A stretch of DNA of 24,587 nucleotides from a virus. Positions 1 to 6,212 of this stretch are shown here, in pieces (position 1 is the stretch's first letter; every line of letters starts with the position of its first letter). The notes beneath the pieces were generated by a model, which worked only from the letters and a program-made list of their open reading frames with translations, did not search any database and was not told where the DNA came from. Location: IMG/VR virus record IMGVR_UViG_3300008113_000355, positions 1 to 24,587 of that record; one strand, written 5' to 3'. Both the position numbers and the translations under genes were made by a program.

Positions 1-2
1 CG

Positions 3-56
3 CTAGTTTATGAAATAGATAGCGCTGGTAAGATAACGTCTCAGCGTGGATGTTAA
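3..56 (+). CDS. 3' end of an upstream gene (partial)
   Basis: The window opens inside a reading frame that runs from base 3 to a TAA at 54-56 and encodes the last 17 residues, ending KITSQRGC. The start lies outside the window. The piece is too short to recognise. It ends 8 bases before a -7 promoter element at 65-72, as expected for the last gene of a preceding transcription unit. The frame choice rests only on its being open to the window edge and on the sensible spacing to the next promoter. Confidence 0.5.
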   Translation, partial: LVYEIDSAGKITSQRGC

Positions 57-64
57 TGTTTTTG

Positions 65-72
65 TATATTTG
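65..72 (+). promoter_or_regulatory. Bacteroidota-type -7 promoter element
   Basis: TATATTTG matches the Bacteroidota sigma-ABfr -7 consensus TAnnTTTG. It sits between the stop at 56 and the ATG at 95, leaving 22 bases to the start codon. No TTTG-type -33 element is visible at the usual 19-21 base spacing. It would drive the two-gene unit 95-777. Confidence 0.65.
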
Positions 73-94
73 TAACCACTAATTAGTTATCACA

Positions 95-475
95 ATGGCT
101 GTAATCGCAACTGTAGACAAGTTCGGCATCACCTTCGCCGACGCTTATCACAAGGTAACCCGTCTCACGTACGAGTCTACCGACCAAAAGACCTATGTAT
201 ACGCTGCACCCGCAGAACCCTCAGTAGATGCTGATGGCAATCCCGTACCTCCGATGCCTACCCCTCCGACCGAGGCTTGGGTTAAGAAGAACTTCTGCCA
301 CTACGAAGTAGCTACCTACGCATCTGAGGAGACTCGTGAGGCGCACGCTGAACCTATCTACCGCACGCACTTTAGCTTTGAGCCCGTGCTCGAGGCTGAA
401 GCCGCTGACATCCTCGTACAAGCCTACGACCACCTTAAGGCTCAGGCTGGCTACGAAGACGCTGTAGACTGCTAA
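95..475 (+). CDS. Small probable virion protein, function unknown
   Basis: This encodes a 126-residue soluble protein with no signal peptide or membrane segment. A Pro-rich linker with several PP/PTPP turns lies near residues 40-60, and the C-terminal third is helical and acidic (AADILVQAYDHLK). I do not recognise the family. Codon use is strongly biased to C-ending codons (GAC, AAC, CTC, TAC), like the major capsid gene at 13185 and unlike most neighbours, which suggests high expression and an abundant virion protein, for example a decoration or minor head protein; that role is inference. It is the first gene after the 65-72 promoter and is followed 26 bases later by the gene at 502, both ended by the terminator at 804. 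The ATG at 95 is preceded by an AT-rich leader. Confidence 0.85.
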   Translation: MAVIATVDKFGITFADAYHKVTRLTYESTDQKTYVYAAPAEPSVDADGNPVPPMPTPPTEAWVKKNFCHYEVATYASEETREAHAEPIYRTHFSFEPVLEAEAADILVQAYDHLKAQAGYEDAVDC

Positions 476-501
476 ACAATAACCCCAAATCTTAATTCAC
501 T

Positions 502-777
502 ATGGCACAGATTTCTGAAGCCCAATTAAATTCTGCACGTGAGATTCGTGCTAAGCAGCAACAAATCCAGATGGAACTTGGTGCACTCTACGTAAGCGAG
601 AAAGACCTCGCAGCACGTCAGGAGGCCCTCGTTGCAGAACTTCGCAAGAGCGGTGAGGAGATTCAGTCTCTGATGAACGAACTTGCCGAAGAGCACGGCC
701 ACGGAACCCTCAACCTTGAGACTGGTGAGTTCACCGTTCAAGAGCAGGAGACCCCCGAGCTGAAGGTTGTGAAGTAA
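502..777 (+). CDS. Small coiled-coil protein, unknown function
   Basis: This is a 91-residue, highly charged protein. Residues 5-65 form an almost uninterrupted Gln/Glu/Ala/Lys-rich helix suited to a coiled coil. A short tail follows with a GHGTLNLETGEF motif, a pattern I associate with small phage proteins that end a helix with a Gly-rich turn and a beta strand. Codon use is as optimised as in the gene at 95, so the pair is probably made in quantity from one transcript. It is the last gene before the terminator at 804-829. A structural or assembly-chaperone role is possible but not shown by the sequence. Confidence 0.85.
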   Translation: MAQISEAQLNSAREIRAKQQQIQMELGALYVSEKDLAARQEALVAELRKSGEEIQSLMNELAEEHGHGTLNLETGEFTVQEQETPELKVVK

Positions 778-803
778 GGACACGCTCTATGCTAACGCAA
801 GTG

Positions 804-829
804 AAGCCCCCTCGTGGGGCTTTTCTTTT
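804..829 (+). terminator. Rho-independent terminator
   Basis: A perfect 7-bp stem, AAGCCCC / GGGGCTT, encloses the loop CTCGT and is followed by TTTCTTTT. It lies 26 bases after the stop of the coiled-coil gene and before the promoter at 857, so it separates two transcription units. Confidence 0.9.
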
Positions 830-856
830 GTTGAAAACCTTTATTTTTCAGTTTTT

Positions 857-864
857 TATCTTTG
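857..864 (+). promoter_or_regulatory. Bacteroidota-type -7 promoter element
   Basis: TATCTTTG is an exact TAnnTTTG match in an AT-rich gap just after a terminator, with 17 bases to the ATG at 882. It would drive the three-gene membrane cassette 882-1833. Confidence 0.7.
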
Positions 865-881
865 TGTAAAATAAAAGCAGT

Positions 882-1106
882 ATGAGGTTCTTGGAGATTT
901 TTAAAGATGACAACAGCTGGAACGAGAAGACCATCATTGGCTTTATGTCGTTCGCTGTAATGGTTATGGTAATGGTTGCAGACGTTGTGTCTGGCTTTAT
1001 TGGTAAGGACCTCGTAATCAACGAGTTCACATACAACTCATTCGTGATTATCACGCTTGGGTCATTCGGAATCGCTGGGCTAGAGAAGTTCGCAAATAAG
1101 AAATAA
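882..1106 (+). CDS. Small two-helix membrane protein, holin-like
   Basis: This 74-residue protein has two hydrophobic segments, about residues 18-40 (IIGFMSFAVMVMVMVADVV) and 51-66 (YNSFVIITLGSFGIAG), joined by a charged turn containing GKDLVINE, and a short basic C-terminus (ANKK). Size and topology fit class II holins, which form lesions in the inner membrane, and similar small proteins are common in Bacteroidota phages; the assignment is by topology only. It is first in a cassette whose members overlap by single bases (stop TAA at 1104-1106 shares its last A with the next ATG), suggesting translational coupling. A generic phage membrane protein not involved in lysis is the main alternative. 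Confidence 0.8.
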   Translation: MRFLEIFKDDNSWNEKTIIGFMSFAVMVMVMVADVVSGFIGKDLVINEFTYNSFVIITLGSFGIAGLEKFANKK

Positions 1107-1519
1107 TGCACATAGCAGACGTGATGGAGGAGAAAGGTATTAAGAGGGTCGTTAGCATATTCAAGTATAGCGATAGCGAGCCCAATGAGGTGTTCACGTC
1201 TGTGCTTCACACATTCATCCTTCCAGCCGCACTATACACCGAGATGTTTTCCTCACCTTGGCTGTGCTTAGCATCTATGGCCTGCGGTATATATCAGGGT
1301 TACGCTGTACTTTGGGATGGCGGTCTAGGCATTAGAGCTAACGCCGTAAAGGTTGCGTTCCTCGTTGCTGTAGCTACGGTGTTGAACTACTGGATGGAAG
1401 GTATGCTGCACGGCTCGAATATGGGCTGGTTACTGGTCTTAATTTTCTCTGGGTGGAACATTATCCGCGTGGAGAATCAGAAGCACATCGAAGAAATTAA
1501 AAAGAAATACGCTAAGTAA
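1106..1519 (+). CDS. Multi-pass membrane protein, possible lysis-cassette member
   Basis: This 137-residue protein has about four hydrophobic segments, near residues 30-46, 52-70, 79-96 and 104-121, after a soluble N-terminus (IADVMEEKGIKRVVSIFKYS). It ends in a lysine-rich cytoplasmic-type tail (HIEEIKKKYAK). I do not recognise the family. The TAATG overlaps at both ends tie it to the small membrane protein before it and the anchored coiled-coil protein after it, so it probably works with them at the inner membrane. Holin, antiholin or a membrane exclusion protein are all possible. Confidence 0.8.
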   Translation: MHIADVMEEKGIKRVVSIFKYSDSEPNEVFTSVLHTFILPAALYTEMFSSPWLCLASMACGIYQGYAVLWDGGLGIRANAVKVAFLVAVATVLNYWMEGMLHGSNMGWLLVLIFSGWNIIRVENQKHIEEIKKKYAK

Positions 1520-1833
1520 TGGACCTCGCTCAGATTGCCATCACGGTTGTAACGGTGCTCGGTAGTGGTGCCGCATTCCAGTTCTACACCAACAGGATGA
1601 AGTTGAATGCCGACGCCAAGAAGGATGAGCTAGCAAATAGTGATACGAACCTATATCGTGACGACCTGAAGAACAGAGTAAGGAATCTAGAGGAACTGTT
1701 GGCTCGTTCAGCAGACGAAAAAGATGAGATGCGTCAGCGCATATTAGACCTCACTGCAGAGGTTCACTCATTGAGAGTCAAGGTTGACTTCCTTGAGCGT
1801 GAGAATCAAGCATTAAAGATGTACAAGAAATGA
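1519..1833 (+). CDS. N-anchored coiled-coil protein, inner-membrane spanin-like
   Basis: This is a 104-residue protein. Residues 3-22 form a single hydrophobic anchor (IAITVVTVLGSGAAF), followed by a basic stretch and a long charged heptad-rich helix over about 45-100 (LKNRVRNLEELLARSADEKDEMR and onward). This architecture is that of Rz-type inner-membrane spanins, which reach across the periplasm to help disrupt the outer membrane, but the anchor is followed by positive charge, so the opposite orientation (coil in the cytoplasm) is also possible. No outer-membrane lipoprotein partner with a lipobox is seen inside or beside it. It is third in the overlapping cassette starting at 882, and its stop is 71 bases before the next gene. 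Confidence 0.8.
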   Translation: MDLAQIAITVVTVLGSGAAFQFYTNRMKLNADAKKDELANSDTNLYRDDLKNRVRNLEELLARSADEKDEMRQRILDLTAEVHSLRVKVDFLERENQALKMYKK

Positions 1834-1852
1834 AGATGCCCGTCTCTTTCGA

Positions 1853-1881
1853 TTTGACATTGTAAGCAATTCGTAAATTTG
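1853..1881 (+). promoter_or_regulatory. Promoter with -33-like TTTG and -7 TAnnTTTG
   Basis: TTTG at 1853-1856 and TAAATTTG at 1874-1881 are separated by 17 bases, slightly short of the 19-21 typical of Bacteroidota promoters. The -7 element is 23 bases before the ATG at 1905. It would drive the fibre-like gene and possibly the genes after it. Confidence 0.6.
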
Positions 1882-1904
1882 TAGAACAGAGAAAACTAAA
1901 GGCG

Positions 1905-2645
1905 ATGGCATCAAACATATCAACAAGCGCAATAAAGGACATATACCGTCAAATCCTTCGTGTAGAGTCAAATACGATTACTACAAGCGAAAAGGCTGTT
2001 GCTGATGCTCTTGGCAATGAGGCAGCTTTGAAAATCAGCACGCTGGCAGTAAGAGCAACAAACAAGTTTTACTTTGGAAACCCCGGCATTGATTCAAGCT
2101 CGCTCCTTACTTTCCTTGTGCACGATACGGTAAGCAAAGAGGTTAAGGTTCGCACTCTGTCTTCAATTGCGCAGGTTATGCCGCAATATGTCGCTCGTCC
2201 TGACGCACAGGCTCTTGCAACGGCATCAACCAAGATTGACATATCTTCAGCGAACAATCTCCCGATTGACGCCAATAATCAAATTAGCGTAAACAGCCTA
2301 AACCAGCTTGTGCTGGCATCTGGATACTACAAGATTTCTGCATCGCTTAGAGTTGAAGACACGCTGACACCAACCATTACTGTTTACGCACAGATTAACA
2401 AGGTTGGTTCAAGCACCCAGGCAACGACCGTTGATAAGCTTATCTCAACCTACAAACTCATCATATTTTCTGAGATTGTATTCGTGTCTAACGCTGACGT
2501 GACAAACTCAACAAACAAGTTTGAAATCAAAATGCACGTGAACTCAGACACCGCAACCATAACCGGTGGATACGTTCACGTTGAGAAAATTGCGATGGTT
2601 GATGCTGAAATTGGAACCATAGGACAGGGTTTAACGCCTCCATAA
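1905..2645 (+). CDS. Fibre-like virion protein with C-terminal beta-sandwich
   Basis: This is a 246-residue protein. The N-terminal part (residues 1-60; STSAIKDIYRQILRVESNT) is helical and resembles the attachment segment seen at the start of many Bacteroidota phage fibre proteins. A beta-rich middle follows, and residues about 130-235 have the spacing of a C1q/TNF-like jelly roll: a strand pattern near LASGYYKISASLRV, alternating hydrophobic strands, and a closing ITGGYVHVEKI strand. Such domains usually trimerise and form the tip of head or tail fibres that touch the cell surface. The fold is inferred from strand pattern alone. Thr/Ser/Asn richness fits an exposed virion protein. It has its own promoter, and its stop is 20 bases before the next start. 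Confidence 0.8.
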   Translation: MASNISTSAIKDIYRQILRVESNTITTSEKAVADALGNEAALKISTLAVRATNKFYFGNPGIDSSSLLTFLVHDTVSKEVKVRTLSSIAQVMPQYVARPDAQALATASTKIDISSANNLPIDANNQISVNSLNQLVLASGYYKISASLRVEDTLTPTITVYAQINKVGSSTQATTVDKLISTYKLIIFSEIVFVSNADVTNSTNKFEIKMHVNSDTATITGGYVHVEKIAMVDAEIGTIGQGLTPP

Positions 2646-2653
2646 TAGTTTCG

Positions 2654-2661
2654 TACTTTTA
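2654..2661 (+). promoter_or_regulatory. Weak -7-like element
   Basis: TACTTTTA matches TAnnTTTG at all fixed positions except the last. It lies in the short gap after the fibre gene and only 4 bases before a GTG start at 2666, a layout similar to the elements at 14616 and 21551. It could give a leaderless transcript, or be a chance match. Confidence 0.3.
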
Positions 2662-2665
2662 GCTC

Positions 2666-2968
2666 GTGGAAGACAGCCTTGAGCAAATAAAGTATTTAGC
2701 AGAAATGCTTGAGGAAATCCAGAACAGGTGTCCTGATATAAGGATTATCGCTTTCGCCTGCCCGCCATTTGAGGAATACGAGCCAACTCACTATCTTTGT
2801 TTTAATTCCTATCCTGAATATGAGGACTGGCATTATATTAAAAATTTAATCAACGAAGAGAATGATTCTAGATTTGAAACACATATTCTCCGAGAGCTCC
2901 CAGACGTGGACTTCTTCGGAGGGGTTTCAGAAGACATCGAGGACGAGACCGACGAGGGCGATTATTAG
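2666..2968 (+). CDS. Small acidic protein, unknown function
   Basis: This encodes 100 residues from a GTG start, or 87 from an in-frame ATG at 2705, which also has an A-rich upstream stretch. The protein is strongly acidic with aromatic, Cys-containing segments (FACPPFEEYEPTHYLCFNSY) and an extreme acidic tail (EDIEDETDEGDY). I do not recognise it. The acidic tail could mimic DNA or bind a basic partner; this is speculation. It follows the fibre gene and precedes a small basic-to-neutral gene in another frame. GTG was kept because the distance to the -7-like element matches that of other close starts in this window; ATG 2705 is nearly as likely. Confidence 0.6.
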   Translation: MEDSLEQIKYLAEMLEEIQNRCPDIRIIAFACPPFEEYEPTHYLCFNSYPEYEDWHYIKNLINEENDSRFETHILRELPDVDFFGGVSEDIEDETDEGDY

Positions 2969-2999
2969 AAAGCTTACGATTGGTGATTTAAAGGCAGGA

Positions 3000-3197
3000 A
3001 TGCACTTCGTCATCGGAAACGAACTGAAGCACCCAATCAATGGGAAAATTGATGAGATTAAGAAAATCGTAAGCGAATCTGGCGCTATATCATACGAGAT
3101 ATGGTTGTCAAGAGAGCGTGATGGGCGTTATATCTGGAAGACGATATACTCAAACAACGGTTCCACCATCACTGAGGAATACGACCTAGACTACTGA
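3000..3197 (+). CDS. Small beta-rich protein, unknown function, start uncertain
   Basis: From ATG 3000 this gives 66 residues (HFVIGNELKHPINGK ... TEEYDLDY) with a strand pattern resembling a small SH3-like or KOW-like barrel. The frame looks protein-like a little further upstream (RKLTIGDLKAGM, from about 2967), directly after the stop of the preceding gene, but the only starts there are ATT codons at 2961 and 2964. An ATG at 2862 in the same frame would overlap the previous gene by 107 bases, and the residues it adds (about 2862-2960) look like an out-of-frame shadow. The true start is therefore either a rare ATT or ATG 3000. It ends 2 bases before the GroES-like gene, so they are probably co-translated. 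Confidence 0.6.
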   Translation: MHFVIGNELKHPINGKIDEIKKIVSESGAISYEIWLSRERDGRYIWKTIYSNNGSTITEEYDLDY

Positions 3198-3199
3198 TT

Positions 3200-3778
3200 A
3201 TGAGAGCAATGAGACAATTTGTTGTCCGTGTAGACAACAAGTTCACCAATGAAATTAAATTGAAAAACGGTGTCAGCCTTGTTATTGACACTAAGTTTGA
3301 ACCACACAAGCACAGAGCTTTTTATGGCGAAGTGGTTGAATTACCCGTAAAGGTAAATAGTCCAGTTTCAATTGGAGATAGGCTGTACTTTCATCACTCA
3401 ATTATATTCAATGAGAACTTTCAAATTGCAGATGACCTTTTTCTTGTCGCATATGAAAGCGCTGGTGGGTACAACTCGCTTTGCTACGCATATGAACACG
3501 ATGGAGTCATTCACACTCTTGGTGACTTCATATTTCTGACGCCACCAGCCAAGGAAGAAGTGAAAAGCGAATCTGGTCTTTTCCTTGGATTTGAGAAGAA
3601 GGTTGAGGATAGGGGATACATAAAGTATATGAATGAGCTTGGTGACGAGCTTGGCGTGTCTATTGGTGACCTCGTTGGATTCACCCCCAATTCTGATTGC
3701 GAATTTGTAATCAATAATGAGAAGCTTTGGAGAATGAGGCTTCAAGATTTGACTGTAGTGTATGAGCAGGCGGATTGA
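3200..3778 (+). CDS. Tandem GroES-like co-chaperonin (predicted)
   Basis: This is a 192-residue protein. The second half, about residues 108-190, follows the GroES pattern: an opening strand FIFLTPP, a variable Lys/Glu/Ser-rich loop, a GYIKYM strand, then VSIGDLVGFTP, and a closing VINNEKLWRMRLQDLTVVYE, which mirrors the GD-V-F ... L-M--SDILAI end of GroES. The first half, about 5-100, repeats the layout more loosely: FVVRVDNKF, a possible mobile loop, GEVVELP, then SIGDRLYFHHS. GroES caps GroEL to close its folding chamber; phages such as T4 (gp31) encode their own version so that host GroEL accepts a large capsid protein. A two-domain form is unusual in phages but known in plant Cpn20. Its place just before the terminase genes fits an assembly role. 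The family call is by motif spacing only. Confidence 0.65.
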   Translation: MRAMRQFVVRVDNKFTNEIKLKNGVSLVIDTKFEPHKHRAFYGEVVELPVKVNSPVSIGDRLYFHHSIIFNENFQIADDLFLVAYESAGGYNSLCYAYEHDGVIHTLGDFIFLTPPAKEEVKSESGLFLGFEKKVEDRGYIKYMNELGDELGVSIGDLVGFTPNSDCEFVINNEKLWRMRLQDLTVVYEQAD

Positions 3779-4061
3779 TTGGAGTGTAAAGAGGAAGATG
3801 CAAGAACTCCTTGAGGCAACCCAGGGGGCTATTGACTCCTACATATCTGATATTAGAAGGGGTGTTAGCGCCGAAGCTGAGGGCTCCGCAAGAAAGAATG
3901 AGCTGCAGTCGATAAAAGAGGCTTTTATGAATTGTAAGGATTTAATCGTTGAATACGAAAAGCTAGAGGCCCGCCTAAAAGAGGAGCACGTAAAAGCTGC
4001 AGACGACGAGGAGATTCGTGAGTTCAAGCCAGGGTTTGCTGAGAAATACGCCCGAAAGTAA
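3762..4061 (+). CDS. Small helical protein before TerL, candidate small terminase
   Basis: This is a 99-residue, almost wholly helical, charged protein (IDWSVKRKMQELLEATQGAI ... LIVEYEKLEARLKEEHVKAA). It overlaps the end of the co-chaperonin gene by 17 bases, and its TAA at 4059-4061 overlaps the TerL ATG by one base, so translation of the two is probably coupled. Position directly upstream of TerL is where small terminase subunits sit in many tailed phages, and a helical oligomeric protein of this size would fit. No clear helix-turn-helix is visible, so the call is positional only. Confidence 0.75.
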   Translation: MSRRIDWSVKRKMQELLEATQGAIDSYISDIRRGVSAEAEGSARKNELQSIKEAFMNCKDLIVEYEKLEARLKEEHVKAADDEEIREFKPGFAEKYARK

Positions 4062-6175
4062 TGGCGTTTCTGAATGGTGAAATCATAAATATTTGCCCCA
4101 ACGACACTAGGGGCGAGATTGTTTATATAGATGGATTGTCCATTCAGTTACCAGAGTTTCCAGAGCACAAGGATATTATGTTCCACGATAAGCCAGTCGA
4201 GGAGCAGATGTGGGATAGAGTTGAGCTTCCTCCAGCCTTAGCGGCTATCGATTCAGAAGACGAATGGGATGAGCAGCCTAAAGAGTTTAAGCAGCGATAC
4301 GAGCCTTATGTTGAGCGTGAGTTTCATAGACGTAAGTACGGTGTTTGGTTTTACAACAACGGAACTCCTACGTATCTCACAGGAAAGCATTATATGTTTC
4401 TTCAATGGTCAAAGTTTGATTTTGGGTATCCGTTCTTTATACAGCCGCAATGGAAATTGTTTATTCATTGGGAGGCGTGCAGAGTAGACCCAAGATGCTT
4501 TGGGCAGGTTCACGTTAAGAACAGAAGAGCTGGATGGTCATCAATTGCTACAGCTGAGCTTGTTGACGAATCAACCCAGACTTACGAATCGTGGTTTGGT
4601 ATGCTTTCCAAGACAAACGATGACGCTCGTGATGTTTTGTTTAAGGATAAGGTGGTAAACATCTACAGAAACTATCCATTTTTCTTTAAACCAATCAGTG
4701 ACTCAAACTCCGACCCAAAGAGTGAGCTCACGTTTAGGGAGCCAGCGTCACGCAAAAAGAAGAAAACAGTAAAGGAGTCTGGTGCGTTAAATACACGAAT
4801 TGACTTCAAAGCCACTAAGACCAACTCGTATGACGGCGCAAAACTCAAGCGCTTAATTCACGACGAAGCTGGTAAGTGGCTGACTCCTAACGACATATGG
4901 AAAAACTGGCAGGTAACTAAGAAGTGTCTCATTGACAGGACTAGGATTATCGGCAAGTGTATGATGGGGTCTACGGTTAACCCGATGAATCAGGGAGGTT
5001 CTGGGTTTAAGAAGATATACTATATGTCCAACCCGACAGAGAGAGACCCAATCTCTGGAAGGACTGGCTCTGGTCTTTATTCAATATTTATCCCGGCATA
5101 CGAAACGGTGATACTTGATAAATACGGTCGGAGTATTGTTGAAGACCCAGAGAAGCCCTTTATCAGCATTGATGGCGAGTCGCTAAACTACGGCGGTAAG
5201 ACCTTTCTGCTTGCTCAGCGCGAATCCTTGAAGGGTAATTCTGATGACTACGCAGAGGAGAAGCGTCAGATGCCATTTGACATTGACGAGGCATTTATGG
5301 ACTTTAACGAAAGCTCAATCTTTGACATCGTAAAGCTCAACGAGCAGATGTTCTACAACAATGAGCTTGAAGTAAGACCATATACTCAGGGTCGCTTCCA
5401 CTGGATAGATGGCCACAGATTTGGTGATGTTATGTTCATACCAGAGACAAATGGTCCGTGGCAGATTTCACATTTCCTTGAGCCAGAGGATAGAAATAAA
5501 TACTACGAAAGGGGAGCGCATAAATATCCAGCTAATGACTGGCTTGGTGTAGCTGGAGTTGACCCCTATAAGGTAGACGCCACGGTTGACGGAAGGGGTT
5601 CTCGTGCCTCTATGCACATTGTCACAAGGGCGAATATGAAGTACCCAAGCAATATGTGTATCGCTAGATATAATTCACGTGAACAGACGGCATTACTTGC
5701 ATATGAGCAAATGCTTATGGCATCAATATTCTTTGGTGTGCCAATGCTGATTGAAAACAACGTGCGCAGAATGATTGACAAGCTTGTCGAAGAATGGGGA
5801 TATATGGGATATGTTCTAAAGAGACCCAAAGCCCTTACCCCAAAATCATCACGTGGCGTTGCTCAATACGGAATACCTATGAACTCTGAGGATATTGCTC
5901 AGGCACACGCTCACGCTGTTCAGGCCTACGTGAATAATCACATTGGAATCAATAGCGACACTGGTGAAATGGGAGAATTCTTTTTCAACGAGACCCTTCG
6001 TGATTTGATTATCTACGACATTAAAAATAGAACCAAACACGACGACACAATAAGCCTTGGTCTGGCACTTCTTGGGCTACAGGTTCAGCCGAGGGAAGAG
6101 AAAAAGGTAACTGTCTCAAAACCATTTGTAAGGCGTTATGACAACAGCGGAACTATCTCAAAACGCTCTAGATGA
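4061..6175 (+). CDS. terL: Terminase large subunit (ATPase-nuclease)
   Basis: This 704-residue protein pumps DNA into the prohead and cuts it. ATPase half: a Walker-A-like loop at residues 153-161 (KNRRAGWSS), a Walker B at 264-269 ending in D268-E269 (RLIHDE), and a coupling motif G303-S304-T305. The P-loop lacks the usual GKT/S; the basic residue lies at its start, as in several other TerL lineages. Nuclease half with an RNase H fold: candidate metal-binding acids D501 (GVDPYK), E565 (LIENN) and D661/D662 (KHDDTISLGLALLG). The length is typical of large TerL proteins in Bacteroidota podoviruses. It is followed by the portal gene after a promoter at 6183. The order co-chaperonin, small helical protein, TerL, portal supports the call strongly. 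Confidence 0.93.
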   Translation: MAFLNGEIINICPNDTRGEIVYIDGLSIQLPEFPEHKDIMFHDKPVEEQMWDRVELPPALAAIDSEDEWDEQPKEFKQRYEPYVEREFHRRKYGVWFYNNGTPTYLTGKHYMFLQWSKFDFGYPFFIQPQWKLFIHWEACRVDPRCFGQVHVKNRRAGWSSIATAELVDESTQTYESWFGMLSKTNDDARDVLFKDKVVNIYRNYPFFFKPISDSNSDPKSELTFREPASRKKKKTVKESGALNTRIDFKATKTNSYDGAKLKRLIHDEAGKWLTPNDIWKNWQVTKKCLIDRTRIIGKCMMGSTVNPMNQGGSGFKKIYYMSNPTERDPISGRTGSGLYSIFIPAYETVILDKYGRSIVEDPEKPFISIDGESLNYGGKTFLLAQRESLKGNSDDYAEEKRQMPFDIDEAFMDFNESSIFDIVKLNEQMFYNNELEVRPYTQGRFHWIDGHRFGDVMFIPETNGPWQISHFLEPEDRNKYYERGAHKYPANDWLGVAGVDPYKVDATVDGRGSRASMHIVTRANMKYPSNMCIARYNSREQTALLAYEQMLMASIFFGVPMLIENNVRRMIDKLVEEWGYMGYVLKRPKALTPKSSRGVAQYGIPMNSEDIAQAHAHAVQAYVNNHIGINSDTGEMGEFFFNETLRDLIIYDIKNRTKHDDTISLGLALLGLQVQPREEKKVTVSKPFVRRYDNSGTISKRSR

Positions 6176-6182
6176 TATTTAC

Positions 6183-6190
6183 TAATTTTG
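6183..6190 (+). promoter_or_regulatory. Bacteroidota-type -7 promoter element
   Basis: TAATTTTG matches TAnnTTTG, in the 37-base gap between TerL and the portal gene, and leaves 22 bases to the ATG at 6213. The same 21-23 base spacing occurs at 65, 1874 and 12028. It argues for ATG 6213 over the TTG at 6195 as the portal start. Confidence 0.65.
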
Positions 6191-6212
6191 TGTATTGCGA
6201 AATGCATTTCAG

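Noticed and set aside
6195-6212. TTG start for the portal protein
   Set aside because: It lies about 4 bases after the -7 element, whereas ATG 6213 has the 22-base spacing seen elsewhere.
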